Shown here piece by piece: positions 33,913 to 46,565 of a stretch of DNA of 64,000 nucleotides (its first letter is position 1; every line of letters starts with the position of its first letter). This DNA comes from Gloeophyllum trabeum ATCC 11539 (taxonomy: Eukaryota; Basidiomycota; Agaricomycetes; Gloeophyllales; Gloeophyllaceae), in the NCBI RefSeq assembly GCF_000344685.1, contig NW_006920410.1, forward strand, positions 2,490,693 to 2,554,692. Direction: 5' to 3'. The translations under genes and the position numbers were made by a program. The notes beneath the pieces are model-generated. The model was not told the origin of the DNA, did not search any database, and saw only the letters and a program-made list of their open reading frames with translations.

Positions 33913-36572
33913 ATGGCCGGCGATTTCGTTATGACCCTCGATTCTGACGATGAAGGAGACATCCGTCCTGGAAGGAGTACGGACTCACCCCCAAATGCCG
34001 ACCCGGAGATCGCTCAGCTCAACCCCGAATTCTCCTTCGATATTGCTGATGATGTATATGATGTAGTGCTACCTGGGGATGGAGAGCATTCACTGGGGGC
34101 TAGCGGTTCTAAAGTGGTGCGTCAAGGTATGCGCATGAAACGTGATCCTGGCTGACAGACTTGAAACACTGTTAAGGAGCCCGTGTCTATCGACCATTTA
34201 ATCTCTCGGCGAAGAAAAAACCTGTCAAAGAAACGCAAGCGGAGCGACGATGATTCTGGCAGCGAACATGCGAATGATGCTTCATCCCGTTCTGATAGCG
34301 AAGAGGATCCCCTGGCTACATCCGACGAGGAAGATGTTGACGAAGATAATGAGCATAGTGACGAGCACGAAGACGAAGAGGCCGAAGGGTCTTCGGATGG
34401 AGAGTCATCCGCGGACAGTCTTGATGAAGAGACGCAAGCTGAGAAGGATAGGAAGGCCGCCTTCTTCTCGGAGGCAGAACCATCAGAAACGCATTCTTCG
34501 TTTCTTACGATGAACCTATCGAGACCTATCCTAAAAGCTCTTACTAACATGGGCTTCAGTACTCCGACTCCAATTCAGGCTGCTACAATCCCCGTGGGCT
34601 TGTTAGGAAAGGATGTTGTTGGCAACGCTGTGACCGGCTCGGGGAAAACGGCTGCGTTCATTATACCCATGCTAGAACGTTTGTTGTACCGAGAACGCGG
34701 GAAAAAGGCCGCAGCAACACGATGTCTCATCCTTGTACCCACACGGGAATTAGCGGCGCAGTGTTTCGAAGTCGGGACGAAACTTGCTGCCCATACAGAC
34801 GTTCAGTTCTGTCTTGTTGTCGGTCAGTACGTAGTAGCAGGAGAGTTCTGTGACACTGAAGTTTATCTGTTGTGTTAGGTGGTTTGTCGCTCAAAGCTCA
34901 GGAATTAGTCTTGCGAAACAGGCCAGATGTAGTGATTGCTACTCCTGGCCGTCTCATTGATCACATCCGAAATTCCCCATCTTTCACGTTGGACGCCTTG
35001 GATATCCTGGTGCTTGATGAAGCTGACCGAATGCTCTCCGAGGGTTTCCACGACGAGTTAACGGAAATTATCAAGTCTTGTCCACCGTCCAGGCAGACTA
35101 TGTTATTCTCCGCGACGATGACGGACTCCGTAGACGAACTAGTGAAAATGTCCTTAAACAAGCCTGTTCGCCTGTTCGTGGACCCGAAACGAATGACGGC
35201 AAAAGGTCTCATACAGGAATTCATTCGAGTTCGTGCCAGCAAGGAAGACGAACGGGCCGCTATTCTTGTCACCAGCTGCAAGAAGATATTCAAGAGTGGT
35301 GTCATTGTATTCTTTCGGAGCAAAAAGCTTGCCCATCAGATGCGAATTGTCTTTGGGCTTTTAGGGATGTCAGCCGAGGAGCTTCACGGAGACCTCACCC
35401 AAGAACAAGTATGTATGTCATCGAGAGTAGCAAGGACACCCTGCTGACACGATCTCTTCACAGCGCCTTAAAGCACTGCGTGCGTTCCGTGAAGGCCAGG
35501 TAGACTATCTTATGGCCACCGATCTGGCTTCGCGTGGTCTCGACATCAAGGGTGTCAACACGGTTGTCAACTATGATATGCCGAATGACCTGGCCCAATA
35601 TCTACACCGTGTCGGACGTACTGCCAGGGCGGGTAAAAGAGGACGGTATGTTTGCTGCTGAGACGTCTGGGTATTGCGTATTTATACCCGCTCAGATCTG
35701 TGAGCTTGGTGGGCGAAGGCGATCGTAAAATGCTCAAAGCCGTAATGAAGCATAGTTCGGGAGCAGACCAAGTCCGACACCGGATACTGGATGCTGAAGA
35801 TGTTACAAAATGGGCGGAAGAGCTCGAAGAATTGAAGGATGAGGTAGCCGAGATACTCAAGGAGGAGAAAGAAGAAAAAGAGGTACCTTGTACCCGTTGT
35901 TCACCAGAGTGTTTCTCACCATTTGCCAGCTACGCCGAGCGGAGATGGAGTTGAAGAAGGGTCAAAATATGATCGAGCATGAAGAAGAGATCTATTCTAG
36001 GCCGGCTAGAACGTGGTTCCAGTCTGAGAAAGAGAAGGCCAAATCGGCAGGTATGTATCAGGCTTGATTGGAGTCGTCTTTTCCTGACCTTTATGTGCAG
36101 AATTGAGCAAGAAGCTGCACGAAGCAGGTCCCTCGAGTGCGGCAAGAGTGAAAAATGTGTCCGATAGCACAAAGGTGGGCGCAGTTATTTGCCGTAGATG
36201 CATACTCGCTGACACGGGCTCTCTCAGCCTAAGAGAGATAAATTCGCTGGCTTGTCACGGAGAGCTAAGAGACATAAGATGGCCGTGGAGGAGGACAAAG
36301 AGGCCGGTGATAGCAAAACCATTGACGCAGCTATCAGAGCGGTCAAGAAGTCCTCCCGTCCGGCCAAGATAGGTGAACCTGAGCGCCGGCCGTCTAGAGC
36401 TAAGAAGACAAAGGACAAAAAGAGGACGAAGACTAAGACCTCTTTGTCTAAACGTGAGAGCGCCTTTGGTACGGAGATGGGGCAATCGGCGAGACGGGAA
36501 GGAGTACGTGCGAAGAAGGGAGTGCAAGTTGGCGGTAAAGCCAAGAAGGGGGGCAAGCGGAAAGCAAGATAG
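33913..36572 (+). CDS. DRS1: DEAD-box ATP-dependent RNA helicase DRS1 (DDX27), 762 aa
   Basis: Eight exons: 33913-34116, 34177-34822, 34879-35408, 35464-35645, 35696-35882, 35930-36050, 36101-36174, 36228-36572. DRS1 acts in the nucleolus in 60S subunit assembly. All helicase motifs are visible in order: Q motif GFSTPTPIQ, motif I AVTGSGKT, Ia [24 protein letters not shown] in [38 protein letters not shown] and [12 protein letters not shown]. An acidic N-terminal arm (about residues 90-150) and a very basic C-terminal tail are typical of DRS1 and separate it from other DEAD proteins. Start in strong context (ACCATGG). Confidence 0.96.
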
Positions 36573-36909
36573 GAATGCTATAGTAACGTCTTGCAGGACA
36601 TTGGCCTCCTGACTGGTAAGAATTGTCATGTTGATACGACCATTACCTCCTTGTTCCCGTCATATTATCGAAAGTGCCATTTCGGGCCTTCTAGCGTGCT
36701 ACTTAAGAAGCCCGGCCTGTGATCCGTGTCAGTGTCAGCTGTGTACGGGGCCCGTGACGTGACGGACGCGCGGCGACAATAATTTGAATAAAGTTGTGGC
36801 ATCTTGAACGTGGCTCATTCATAGGCCAACTCTACTCGTGCAAATCCCTGCTTTCTCGGCCACTGAACTTTCTGGATCCCCAGCAAATCTATTCTTATTT
36901 GCATTCGAC
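36573..36909. other. Intergenic, DRS1 to APC4
   Basis: 337 bp with no separate gene. The APC4 frame stays open upstream of its chosen ATG to about 36838, so a start further upstream through another exon is possible. Confidence 0.4.
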
Positions 36910-39900
36910 ATGGATGCAAGTATCTCACCTGTGACCATCTTACGGCTATCCTCCCCGTCCCGCATCCTTTCATCCTCCTGCTGTCCTGACAAAGACCTCG
37001 TGCTGCTGATTTCAAGGCATGTCAATAAGGATATCATTAGCTTGTGGAAGATTCAGGGTGCAAAAAGATGGGAACTCGAAGTGGATATGGGACACAGGGT
37101 CGACCAAGTTATGGATATCGCATGGGCGCCTGACGGTATGATTCCCCGGCACATAATATGGTCGTTCTTAACCTTTAGAAATTAGGTCAGACGATTGCCC
37201 TTGCCCATAATCCTCCACGAATTACCATTCACTCGATCCATGATGGTCACCTCGAGCGATCCTTCCCAGTACATATCTCTGGTCTGCTAGCTCCGTACTC
37301 TTTCCAGCTACTGAGGATTTGGTGGTTCGGGAAAGAACCGGTGGTCGAGACAAAAGGACCCATACCAGATATATTCAAGAGAGACGGCGTTATTGTATGC
37401 ATGACAGTGTGCACTGGAATGACCCGCGCACGCTATTGACTCAATCTAAGACAGGATCGTCCCAATCAGTGTTAAAGATGTTTCCACTCCTTGATCCTCC
37501 TCAGGATGATGGCGCCTTGCGGTAAGTAGTAAGATAGTGAATCTGCTGATGCTGAAACCGAAGCCACGTAGTACAGCAAACCCGTTTCTGTTTCAAACCG
37601 GGCCCGCTCGTACCGAGCTGAAATCCACACTTCCCGAAACCATTTCATCCTGGCCGACGTTACCATCCAGCCTTTCACTAGCTTCTATCCAGTCCGCTGC
37701 AAAAGCTGGTCCTCAATCGTCCAGACCCGGGGAAGAATTAGACGAAGTTGACCACGCTAACATTGACAGCATCCTTGCTGTCGCGAACGACGTAGGACAT
37801 ATTCACTATTATCTGGATGCAGCCTATCCTCTGGGTCATGTATCAATGGGCGGGGACTTTTCTGTCGTGTCACTAGAGCAAGGTCATCAAAGGTCTACAT
37901 TCTTTGCTCATCTTGAGACTCGTCGTCGAGATGTTGGCCCAATAACCCGCCTCCGGCCGACGGTGGTCGATTTGCCTTTGCTAGAAACTCGTCATCCTCG
38001 TGACATTGCCAGTGCATCTTCTGCAGCACGAGAGTTGGTCTGGTATGCCAAGTGTGCTGTGAAGGAGATGCGGGAATCCTGGTTTGGCTCAGATGCTCAT
38101 GCCGGAGCCCGAGAATTAGGCCCAAAGTGGATAAGAGCCCTCGAGAGCAGACAGAAGGAACAATTTGGCCGTAAGGAGTTTTCCAAAAATTTCCATATGT
38201 GCGCTCACTGTTGCGCTGTTTAGAAGACGAGCCTAATGCTATACTGGATCTCACAGCCCTCCTTGCTACAGGCAGGCCTTCAGAGGCCTTGGCCGACTTT
38301 CTGGGTAGTAATGAACAAATGAGCGACAGAGTGCGTGGTGCCATATGATAGGAAGTCTTTCCACATCTCTGACGTCACTTCTCTTCGTAGGGTATGCAGA
38401 AGTGGGAGTCTACCGTTGTTGACTCCTTCACCAAATTACGCGACTTCTCTGAAAAAAGGCTCGCTCCTGCATGCCAGCGGCTGCATCTGGTATTGGAAGA
38501 GGTTCATGGCTGGTCTCTACTGTGAGCTCAACTTTACGCATCATCCGCGTCCACCCAATCAGTGAAAGGCCTCAGCAGTACGGATTATTTGGTTTCAAGA
38601 CGTCAGACGTCGAGGCTATCCTCGACCTGACCGCTCGGGCAATTATCAGTAGCGCTTGGTTGACTGCCACGGCCCGAAGAGAAGTCCGCCGCTTTAAAGA
38701 GTTTATTGCGTGGATCAGACATGGTTGGGGCTGTTTGTCTATTGCGTGTCGCACCGCCATGTTGATTCATTCACAGAAAACAACCATATCAATCAGAGCG
38801 GCGATTCAGCCCCACCACCTCGGCATGATTTCCTCGAGGTGAACAACTACCTAATGTCAGGCCTCGTTGTGAGTCCTATCGACAAGTGGTTTATGGGGCC
38901 CGTGCCGCAATTTTCTTCCCAAGACTTAGGCATTGCGCCTGGAAGCCATGACCTGGAAGAGGTTATGGAGAGAGCCCGGCGAGTGATAGATGATCCCGGC
39001 CAGGTGGCTTGGAAGCAGGTAGCTATTTGCCACCGTGCCGCTCGGTATGAACTGTCCTGCTAACCAGGTTACGGTAGGGCATGAAATATAAAGATCTCTC
39101 ACACCTAGATAGGAATCTTGATTCTTTAGTGGAGGATCTGTCGGTACGCTGTCAGCGGCTGTTCTGGCGTGCTGCGTATGCAACAGGCCAGTCTGCAACC
39201 ATTTCACATAGCCTAAATTCATCGAGTAGAGAGGATGTGCGAACGACACTCCCTAAAGTGGTGCACATGCGGGAGCGTACAATTCGGCGCAGGGAAAAGG
39301 TAAGAGTCGTGCTGATGCGTCAAGAAGTTCGAATATTGAATCCTTATTGTTCCGGAAAGGGGGGCGGCTTTCTTCACTACGTGGCCATGCAAACCCCTCC
39401 TATCGCCGACACGAGCTTCTGTAAGTGTCTTGCCGGAATGCCCTTTCCTTATACTAACCGGTGGTACTCGTGGGGGGGCAGTGTTTCTAGCCCGAACACA
39501 CTACAAGCACGATGTCTCAGAGACAGCTCTCCACGTCGAGGTTGCTATGTTGGAGTGCTTAGTTCCGGGAGAAGGTCAAAGCCAAGATGAAGGGGCGATG
39601 CGGGGAACCGTGTTGGACTTCGAGTTTTTTGACGAAGAAGATCTTGTAGTGGTATATCGCCACGGTTCTTTGGGCGAGTTTCGAACAACAACTGTGATAT
39701 TTGACGATTTGCTACTAATACTGAGTATATGATGTTGCAGATACGGCTGTTATCTCGTTGGTAAACTACAGCGGGGTAGATTATCAAGACCTAAAGCCCG
39801 ATGGATACGTAAATGCCCCACTCCGGGAAGATCTGATGGTAGATGCCCTGCAGCAGTGGAGAGACAAACAGGTGCGGTATTCTGTTTTCGGACGATCATT

Positions 39901-40167
39901 CAATCGAGATGCCTCGCTGACGAGTCTTTCGATGCTGGTGCCTCGCGCGCTGATTAGCTCCGTTCAGTGCCCATGCCGATCAAGCGATGCCGTGCACTGG
40001 CGGGGTGCAAACAAGGAAAGATATCCCTTGCAGTGAACGGTAGGGCTGGCCGCAGGACGGCCTGCGTCCTGGACCATTCAGGGCTGAATGTAGAAGTGAT
40101 GGATATGGAAGGAGAGCCCGAGGAGACGGATGAGGCGGAGCCCATTGAGGCTGAGACGGAGGAATAA
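36910..40167 (+). CDS. APC4: Anaphase-promoting complex subunit 4, 850 aa
   Basis: Thirteen exons: 36910-37135, 37186-37394, 37451-37521, 37572-38170, 38224-38330, 38391-38521, 38563-38723, 38777-39018, 39078-39299, 39360-39420, 39482-39664, 39741-39871, 39958-40167. APC4 is a scaffold subunit of the APC/C ubiquitin ligase that drives mitotic exit. The N-terminal WD40-type part has SSSCCPDKDLVLLIS, ISLWKIQGAKRWE and IAWAPDGQTIALAHNPPRI. The helical APC4 domain has GPITRLRPTVVDLPLLE, NDVGHIHYYLD, WESTVVDSFTKLRDF and GFKTSDVEAILDLTARAI. The C-terminus is acidic. The 60-nt intron 39300-39359 is a multiple of three without a stop, so whether it is spliced cannot be decided. The 5' end may lack residues. 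Confidence 0.9.
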
Positions 40168-40732
40168 TCGCTCGGCGATTGGCGCATGTTGAGACGGCGT
40201 TCATGATTTGCGAAGAAGTGATGCACGGTGAAGGAACATGGACCAAGACATATTTGGGTATGAAGGTGCTCGGGGGTGATGCCAGTGAGAAAATGATCAG
40301 GAAATCCGAAGCACATGGCTATTTAGAGTATATTTGTGACCCAGCCCTTGAATCGCGCTCCCCAGTATATTGGGGCCGTGTGGCCTGCGAACCGGAGGTC
40401 GGCCCTGATCGAAGGTTCTCTGCGGCAGGAAAGGATTGAGAACATGCAATTACGGAACATGGCGACTTGCTGCTCAGGCTTCTCGTCAAGGAATATATTT
40501 TCTGCATCCCTAAAGCCAAAATGCTGAGGATCAGAAACCACCGTTGACACGACCTCCCCTGTCCTGCACCACGAAATCCTCTTGTTCGTCGCTTTAGACC
40601 CACCCGCTGCGATAGGTTCGGCTAAAGATTCGAACGGCGCGGACCCTTTCCTCGTGCCCTTGATTCGAATTCCTTTTTACAGGCAATTTTAGGTCTTTTT
40701 TCTGGCCGCTTGTCCGCGCTTCCACCCTACAG
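40168..40732. other. Intergenic, APC4 to bZIP
   Basis: 565 bp. An open frame at 40179-40439 (+) has no recognisable content. A pyrimidine-rich tract sits just before the bZIP start. Confidence 0.4.
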
Positions 40733-42212
40733 ATGCCCAAGTCTACCAGCTCTCCGCCTAGTTCCTCTCAACTGAAGACCTCACTGGAGGACGGTGACAC
40801 AGGTCCACGCTTGTCGGACGTCGCGCTCAGAAAGAAGAAAAATGCCGATGCACAGGCAGCATTCAGAGCTCGACGCGCCAACTACATAGCTACACTTGAG
40901 GAAACAGGTTCGTGATGCCTTGTGAAGTGGAGTCACTCAATGCTCATGGCAGATACACGTAATCCTAGTCACTAGCCTAGAGTCGGTAGTCCTCCAACTT
41001 CAAGACTCATGCCGGGAGGCCCGAGCGGAAGTCAGTGAGCTTAGGCATGAAAACTCCCGCCTCCGCCATGAAGTACGGGAGCGCGATAAATTTTGGAGGG
41101 CTCTGTGGCAGAGCAAGCGAGCGGGGCAGGGTCCTGACTCGCTCCCAGAGGAGCTGCCACCTCTCTCCTCTGGGTTTCCTGTGCCTTTCCCCTCGTCAAA
41201 TACTGCTGGTCCGCACATAAACCCGACAACGCATATGTCTCAGTATGGCGAAGAACATGTACATTACTCCAACGAGGATCCGTCCATGTCTGGCGGTTCT
41301 TACCAGGGGTACGGTGAACAATCCTCCGGACTCATGTACCCTGGGACGGACGGTGACAACGCCTCAAACGGATGCCGGACGTCGAAGTATGGTTCGTACT
41401 ACGGAGTGACACGGAATGGCTCCTGGCCTCAGGCCGTGTCTCAAGCTTCTTCGTCAGGAGGTGACTCGGGTCCGCAAGAGAGCGGTAGTTCTTCGCATTC
41501 TCCGGCGTTTGCAGAGTCGCCCACTCTCACTTCCTCGGGCATATCCTATTCATCCCGTTTCCCGGGTGTTGAAGACCAAAAAGTTCCTCTCAGCGCTCTA
41601 GATGCCGCGCCATACGTTTTCTCGGCTAGTCCAACCCATTCCCCTACCGCAACGACCCCTCCTCTCTCTTCTTTCCAGTACAACCTTTCCAACGATGTCG
41701 TCGCTCAGGAGCGAGGAGAGTATGATTATAGGAGACAGACAATTGGCCATGGGCCGGAAGTCACTTTACACGGTGGCACGGCCGACATATCTCTCTCAAG
41801 CAACAATAGTGTTCGGTACAGACTGGGTGCCCGTCGTGCAAACTCTGGGCCCGAACGCCCTCTAGTTGCTCCGACACCGCAGCTACCAAATCATCATCAC
41901 CATGACGCTTATCGCGAGCGAGGCAGCAGTGATGGAGACGCAGATCCTTACCAAACTCTCCGTGCTCGCCGTAGCGGTACGCTCTCTAGGGCATCACGCT
42001 CTCCCTCACCGGGCACTCCTCCCATATCCGGCACTCTGGCAGTTATCAAGGCCCAGGCGTTCGGTGCGCTCCGAAGGACCAGGACTCGGTCAAAGAAGAC
42101 TACGGAGACTGCTTCAAAGGTTGCCATGGTCTTGGAAGCTCGCGGAATTGGTATGGGCCTTGGTACGGGTTCCAAACGCCCACGGCTACATAGTGACGAT
42201 GAGGACGCCTAA
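40733..42212 (+). CDS. bZIP transcription factor, 472 aa
   Basis: Two exons, 40733-40907 and 40969-42212. The basic region is RKKKNADAQAAFRARRANYI with the invariant Asn and Arg spaced N-x7-R (NADAQAAFR). It runs into a leucine zipper across the single intron (TVTSLESVVLQLQDS, then ELRHENSRLRHEV). The remaining 370 residues are low-complexity Ser/Pro/Gly/Tyr sequence with a His run, typical of an activation region. A basic patch near the C-terminus (ALRRTRTRSKKTTETASK) could be a second nuclear signal. Similar factors occur in many agaricomycetes; the target genes are unknown. Confidence 0.9.
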
Positions 42213-43253
42213 TGAACACATTTGTTGACACGCAGACTCTGCACGCCCTAGAGTAGTCGTATGTATATTTCATGCTCTGATTCCTCATTTATTTTGCAAG
42301 GGGACTTGGTTTCGTGTACCCGCTATGGAATCTTTTTTTCTGCTGCGTCTTGCTGCTGTGTTTATAGTCGATGTATTAATACTACTTGTAACATACTATC
42401 CTCGCTTTGTTGTACCTCATTGTACCTGTGCACGCCCACGAGGGGCGTCGACGGAGTAGTAGAAAGACGGTCACCGGTCATGTACAGAACATATTTTACT
42501 GCTGGACGTCTAAGCTAGGGAGCCTTGCAATTGGGAGGCCGTCCGACGGAGTATCTTAGCACAGCTCCGTAAGAACCCCGCACCCGGGTCCCTCAGGGTC
42601 ATACCGCTGGGTGCCATACGCTTTGTGGCAACGGATTTACCGCAGCTCACAAGGCTTCTCTGTATTTGATTCATCACAGGCCACGTTTCATTTTGTGGCT
42701 ACATCGAAGAACACGCCCTCGGCTGAACTATATTATTATACGACTGATTAGATATCGCAGAAAAGCCGTGGCTTGCACGAGACCATGCTGGCATCAACAC
42801 GATTGAACACCCGTGCACTCAGCGTTGCCGCGAAAGTGATATCGCAACAGCGGGGAGCCTGAAATAACCGTGTGAATGATTGTAGATGTCTGTTGCTACT
42901 ATGAAGCAGGATGAAGCCTGGTTATTGCAGAGGTCGAGATGTCCCGAAATCGGGACCGGCTACAGCGAAGAAGCATCTATCTCCCCCGATTGGTTGCATC
43001 CTGTCTGTTCCCTTTATACGTTCCCTCATCGGAATGAGAATCGGGCCTAGAAATTGAGATAGTGTGTGCTGCCAACCGAATCAAACGCGGCCTCCCGCAG
43101 TGCGTACCGTCTTCCAGTACGAAAGACGCACGGGCTCAGCAGGCTGAGGAAGAACAAGGGCTACGAAACACATACCAGCCCAGGGTGACAGAGGGCCCAT
43201 CGCCATACTGAATGCTTCCCGAAGGCAGTTCCTCATACAATTGGCTTGGAACT
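42213..43253. other. 1-kb convergent intergenic stretch
   Basis: Lies between two 3' ends (bZIP + and GPI2 -). No coding exon, RNA gene or repeat was recognised. Confidence 0.5.
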
Positions 43254-44383
43254 TTAATTAACCTTGGGGACAGCGACATCCCAAGGGCCTCTGATTTCGC
43301 TGTAATTTCCACGTGTCAGTGACGTGTATGAAACGGATATTGACGACACCCACTTCTTGTATTTCTGGGACCAGAACAGGACGCAGGGTCCAATGAATGT
43401 CACAAACATAAATGTAGCACATAGTATGACCGCGACTACAATGGATAACGGCAAGGCGAGCAAGATGGTTGAACCTGCCAAGAGCGCGGTTATTACAACT
43501 CGGACTGCCGCAGGAGTTGCCTAAACACCTTCAGATAAATGGGGATACTCCAGAGAACGTGAATCCATACCTGCAACCTATGACGTAGAATGGGGAACAG
43601 GGCGAATACTTGGACTGAGAACACCATGAGTGCAAACACAGATGCATCGTCGGACAACCGCGAAGCCAGGACAACTGATGAAGAGATAGCCGCATTCATA
43701 GACAGCACGGACGTTAATCTGTGATATCGGGATATGAAAGGACACAGATTTGAGAGTGTGGCTGAGCTTACCTTTCACGCACCATTCCAAGCGGCGCTGC
43801 CGGGCTGTAGTCGGCGAGCACAACGTTGAGAACGAACAAACATGACGATAGAGCCCAAATGGAGTCCGACGACGTTGCCGCTGTGAGAGTTTTTAGAACG
43901 GGTGACAGTGCCAATAGAGCAAGGAACACCAGTATTGAAGACTTCGCAATTTTGGCACCTCGCGGCAGACATGAGACTAGAATACAAGTGACTGAGTCGG
44001 AGACAGCTTACAACCATTTCGTCGACTGAGAGAATCAAACTTGTGGTAATCCAACCTCTCCCATATCGTCACACCTAGCATGAATGCTCCTATAGAAAGC
44101 CAAACCAGAATCCTCGGATCGAGTGTACGCTCCTTGAGATTCACGAATATCGCCAGAAAGATGAATATGACAGCGAGCTGTTGGACGATTGCGCATGAGG
44201 CTAAGACTAATGACCAATACGAATAGGGCCTGAAGTTGGCTGGGCAATGTTCAGAACGACGAGTAGTTATATTCTATTCAGCTCACCGTTCCGTCTCAAG
44301 GATGATAAGAACGAGTCCGGGACGTAGTTGTCAGGAAAAGGCTGACTTTTCCATAAGACCTTTTCCCACTGCGTGTCAGGCAT
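43254..44383 (-). CDS. GPI2: GPI-GlcNAc transferase subunit GPI2/PIG-C, 290 aa
   Basis: Six exons on the minus strand: 44383-44287, 44239-44012, 43958-43772, 43718-43571, 43520-43354, 43299-43254. GPI2 belongs to the ER complex that transfers N-acetylglucosamine to phosphatidylinositol, the first step of GPI anchor synthesis. The N-terminus (WEKVLWKSQPFPDNYVPDSF), the centre (SYWSLVLASCAIVQQLAVIF; SVLSMNAAISSSVVLASRL) and the C-terminal signature QKYKNEIRGPWDVAVPKVN are diagnostic. The last motif is formed only after splicing the 54-nt final intron. About eight hydrophobic segments are present and the length matches the family. Two other genes here (14015, 23770) encode likely GPI-anchored products, but nothing suggests co-regulation. 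Confidence 0.95.
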
Positions 44384-45300
44384 CCATGTGCACTGTGCAG
44401 AGCTGTTGGCAGTGCTAGAATTTGGGAGGAGTGGGGTGCGCAACAGGATGACAGCAATCGGCGAAACGATAGAGAACTTTCAGAATTTTTCGCGCAGGCA
44501 GCCGAGCCCGGAAAGGTAATTATAACCCACTCGGGTCCACAGTGCACCACGACTCACCACTCTTGTTTTGATCAGGACACAGCATTAGAGCGTATTTGCA
44601 AGGCCCAAAGTACGACCTTTGATCCAAAATTTGGAGCTGCTGATCCAGAGGATTTAGCCGAGGGTTGCCTACCTAAATCGGTAGCCCTTGCTCCACCCCG
44701 TGCCGCGAAGTCATCTATAAAACTCATATTTCTGGCTCACTCAGCTTCATTCTTGTTCAACAAACATCTACGGATACCTACGATACGCCTTGTACAACTT
44801 TTGCGGTAGTTAGACACGATTTAGAGGAAACCGAAAATCAGCCGTACTTCGCTGAGAGAGCGTGCCGCGCTGATCCGTGAGTCCTTCAGAAAAGTGGAGC
44901 GCCTCTCTCCGCAAACTTTTGGGCCTTGCAAATACGCTCTATTAGCGGAGCAAAATTGGTGATACCCTACTCCAATAAGTAAGCCGTGGAGCGGCTGCTG
45001 AGTGCGGAAAATCTCAAACTTCTCTATCGTTTCGCCGATTGCTGGAAAATAGTCCAGACGCGTCTCAGCTCTCCTTGAATTCAGCTGCGTGTCGGCGCAG
45101 ACATGTTTACTATACGTATGCGTTGTGATTCTTGTGCGGCAAATTATTCGCAGGTCTCAGACGGCTGTGTGTACCAAAATTACACTTGGGTATCAATATC
45201 TTGCCACGTTCTCATTCTCTGTCTGATCCAGAAACATGTGCACACCGTCTCAGCTGAGCTGAGGTGGGTCAGGGTGGGTCCACGTAAGTGCATGACATTT
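44384..45300. other. GPI2 promoter side, intergenic
   Basis: About 0.9 kb with no recognised gene, ending at the transposable element. Short imperfect CTCAGCTGAGCTGAGG and GGTGGGTC repeats lie at 45246-45285. Confidence 0.45.
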
Positions 45301-45380
45301 TACAGTGCCTTGCATAAGAAACTGAACATCGCATTTCCGCGCGCGTTGTTTGTTCGCGCCAAATATACCCTTTTCGGGTA
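45301..45380 (+). repeat. Left terminal inverted repeat of the MITE
   Basis: 80 bp, beginning TACAGTGCC and ending CTTTTCGGGTA. Inverted partner at 46486-46565. Confidence 0.8.
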
Positions 45381-45622
45381 GGTCCGGAAGGCCTCTCGCG
45401 GGACCATTTGTTGGGCAGGGACTCGCAGATGCCCCGAGAGGGCTCGAAAGGCTTCAGAGAATGATAGAAATGTATATTCTACAACTACACTAAGGGCTGT
45501 AAATCATTATAGTCTTGCCCTAGCTGTATGCCCAGCTAACCCTCCCTCTCGATGGGTCTTTGCCGCACATTTGCCGATACCCGAAAAGGGCATATTTGGC
45601 GCGGACAAACAACGCGCGCGGA
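45356..45622 (+). repeat. Left copy of 267-bp direct repeat flanking gap 2
   Basis: Identical by eye to 46264-46530 (offset 908), touching the N run on its left. As at gap 1, this is probably a contig overlap that was not merged. The palindromic arms of the MITE may have caused the break. Confidence 0.85.
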
Positions 45623-46263
45623 NNNNNNNNNNNNNNNNNNNNNNNNNNNNNNNNNNNNNNNNNNNNNNNNNNNNNNNNNNNNNNNNNNNNNNNNNNNNNN
45701 NNNNNNNNNNNNNNNNNNNNNNNNNNNNNNNNNNNNNNNNNNNNNNNNNNNNNNNNNNNNNNNNNNNNNNNNNNNNNNNNNNNNNNNNNNNNNNNNNNNN
45801 NNNNNNNNNNNNNNNNNNNNNNNNNNNNNNNNNNNNNNNNNNNNNNNNNNNNNNNNNNNNNNNNNNNNNNNNNNNNNNNNNNNNNNNNNNNNNNNNNNNN
45901 NNNNNNNNNNNNNNNNNNNNNNNNNNNNNNNNNNNNNNNNNNNNNNNNNNNNNNNNNNNNNNNNNNNNNNNNNNNNNNNNNNNNNNNNNNNNNNNNNNNN
46001 NNNNNNNNNNNNNNNNNNNNNNNNNNNNNNNNNNNNNNNNNNNNNNNNNNNNNNNNNNNNNNNNNNNNNNNNNNNNNNNNNNNNNNNNNNNNNNNNNNNN
46101 NNNNNNNNNNNNNNNNNNNNNNNNNNNNNNNNNNNNNNNNNNNNNNNNNNNNNNNNNNNNNNNNNNNNNNNNNNNNNNNNNNNNNNNNNNNNNNNNNNNN
46201 NNNNNNNNNNNNNNNNNNNNNNNNNNNNNNNNNNNNNNNNNNNNNNNNNNNNNNNNNNNNNNN
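45623..46263. other. Assembly gap (641 N)
   Basis: Undetermined bases inside the MITE; possibly of zero true length. Confidence 0.99.
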
Positions 46264-46530
46264 GCGCCAAATATACCCTTTTCGGGTAGGTCCGGAAGGC
46301 CTCTCGCGGGACCATTTGTTGGGCAGGGACTCGCAGATGCCCCGAGAGGGCTCGAAAGGCTTCAGAGAATGATAGAAATGTATATTCTACAACTACACTA
46401 AGGGCTGTAAATCATTATAGTCTTGCCCTAGCTGTATGCCCAGCTAACCCTCCCTCTCGATGGGTCTTTGCCGCACATTTGCCGATACCCGAAAAGGGCA
46501 TATTTGGCGCGGACAAACAACGCGCGCGGA
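46264..46530 (+). repeat. Right copy of 267-bp direct repeat flanking gap 2
   Basis: Copy of 45356-45622, starting directly after the N run. Confidence 0.85.
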
Positions 46531-46565
46531 AATGCGATGTTCAGTTTCTTATGCAAGGCACTGTA
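46486..46565 (-). repeat. Right terminal inverted repeat of the MITE
   Basis: Inverted copy of 45301-45380, beginning TACCCGAAAAG and ending GGCACTGTA. Confidence 0.8.

Larger units (their letters stand above)
45301..46565. mobile_element. Tc1/mariner-type MITE with 80-bp terminal inverted repeats (interrupted by gap 2)
   Basis: The left end (45301-45380) and right end (46486-46565) are inverted copies of each other over 80 bp with two mismatches by eye. The ends read TA-CAGTGCCTTGCA..., and the element is bounded by TA on both sides. TA target duplication and a CAGTGCCTTGC-like terminus are typical of Tc1/mariner elements. No transposase frame is present. If gap 2 is a false gap, the real element is only about 357 bp: a non-autonomous miniature element. 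Confidence 0.75.
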
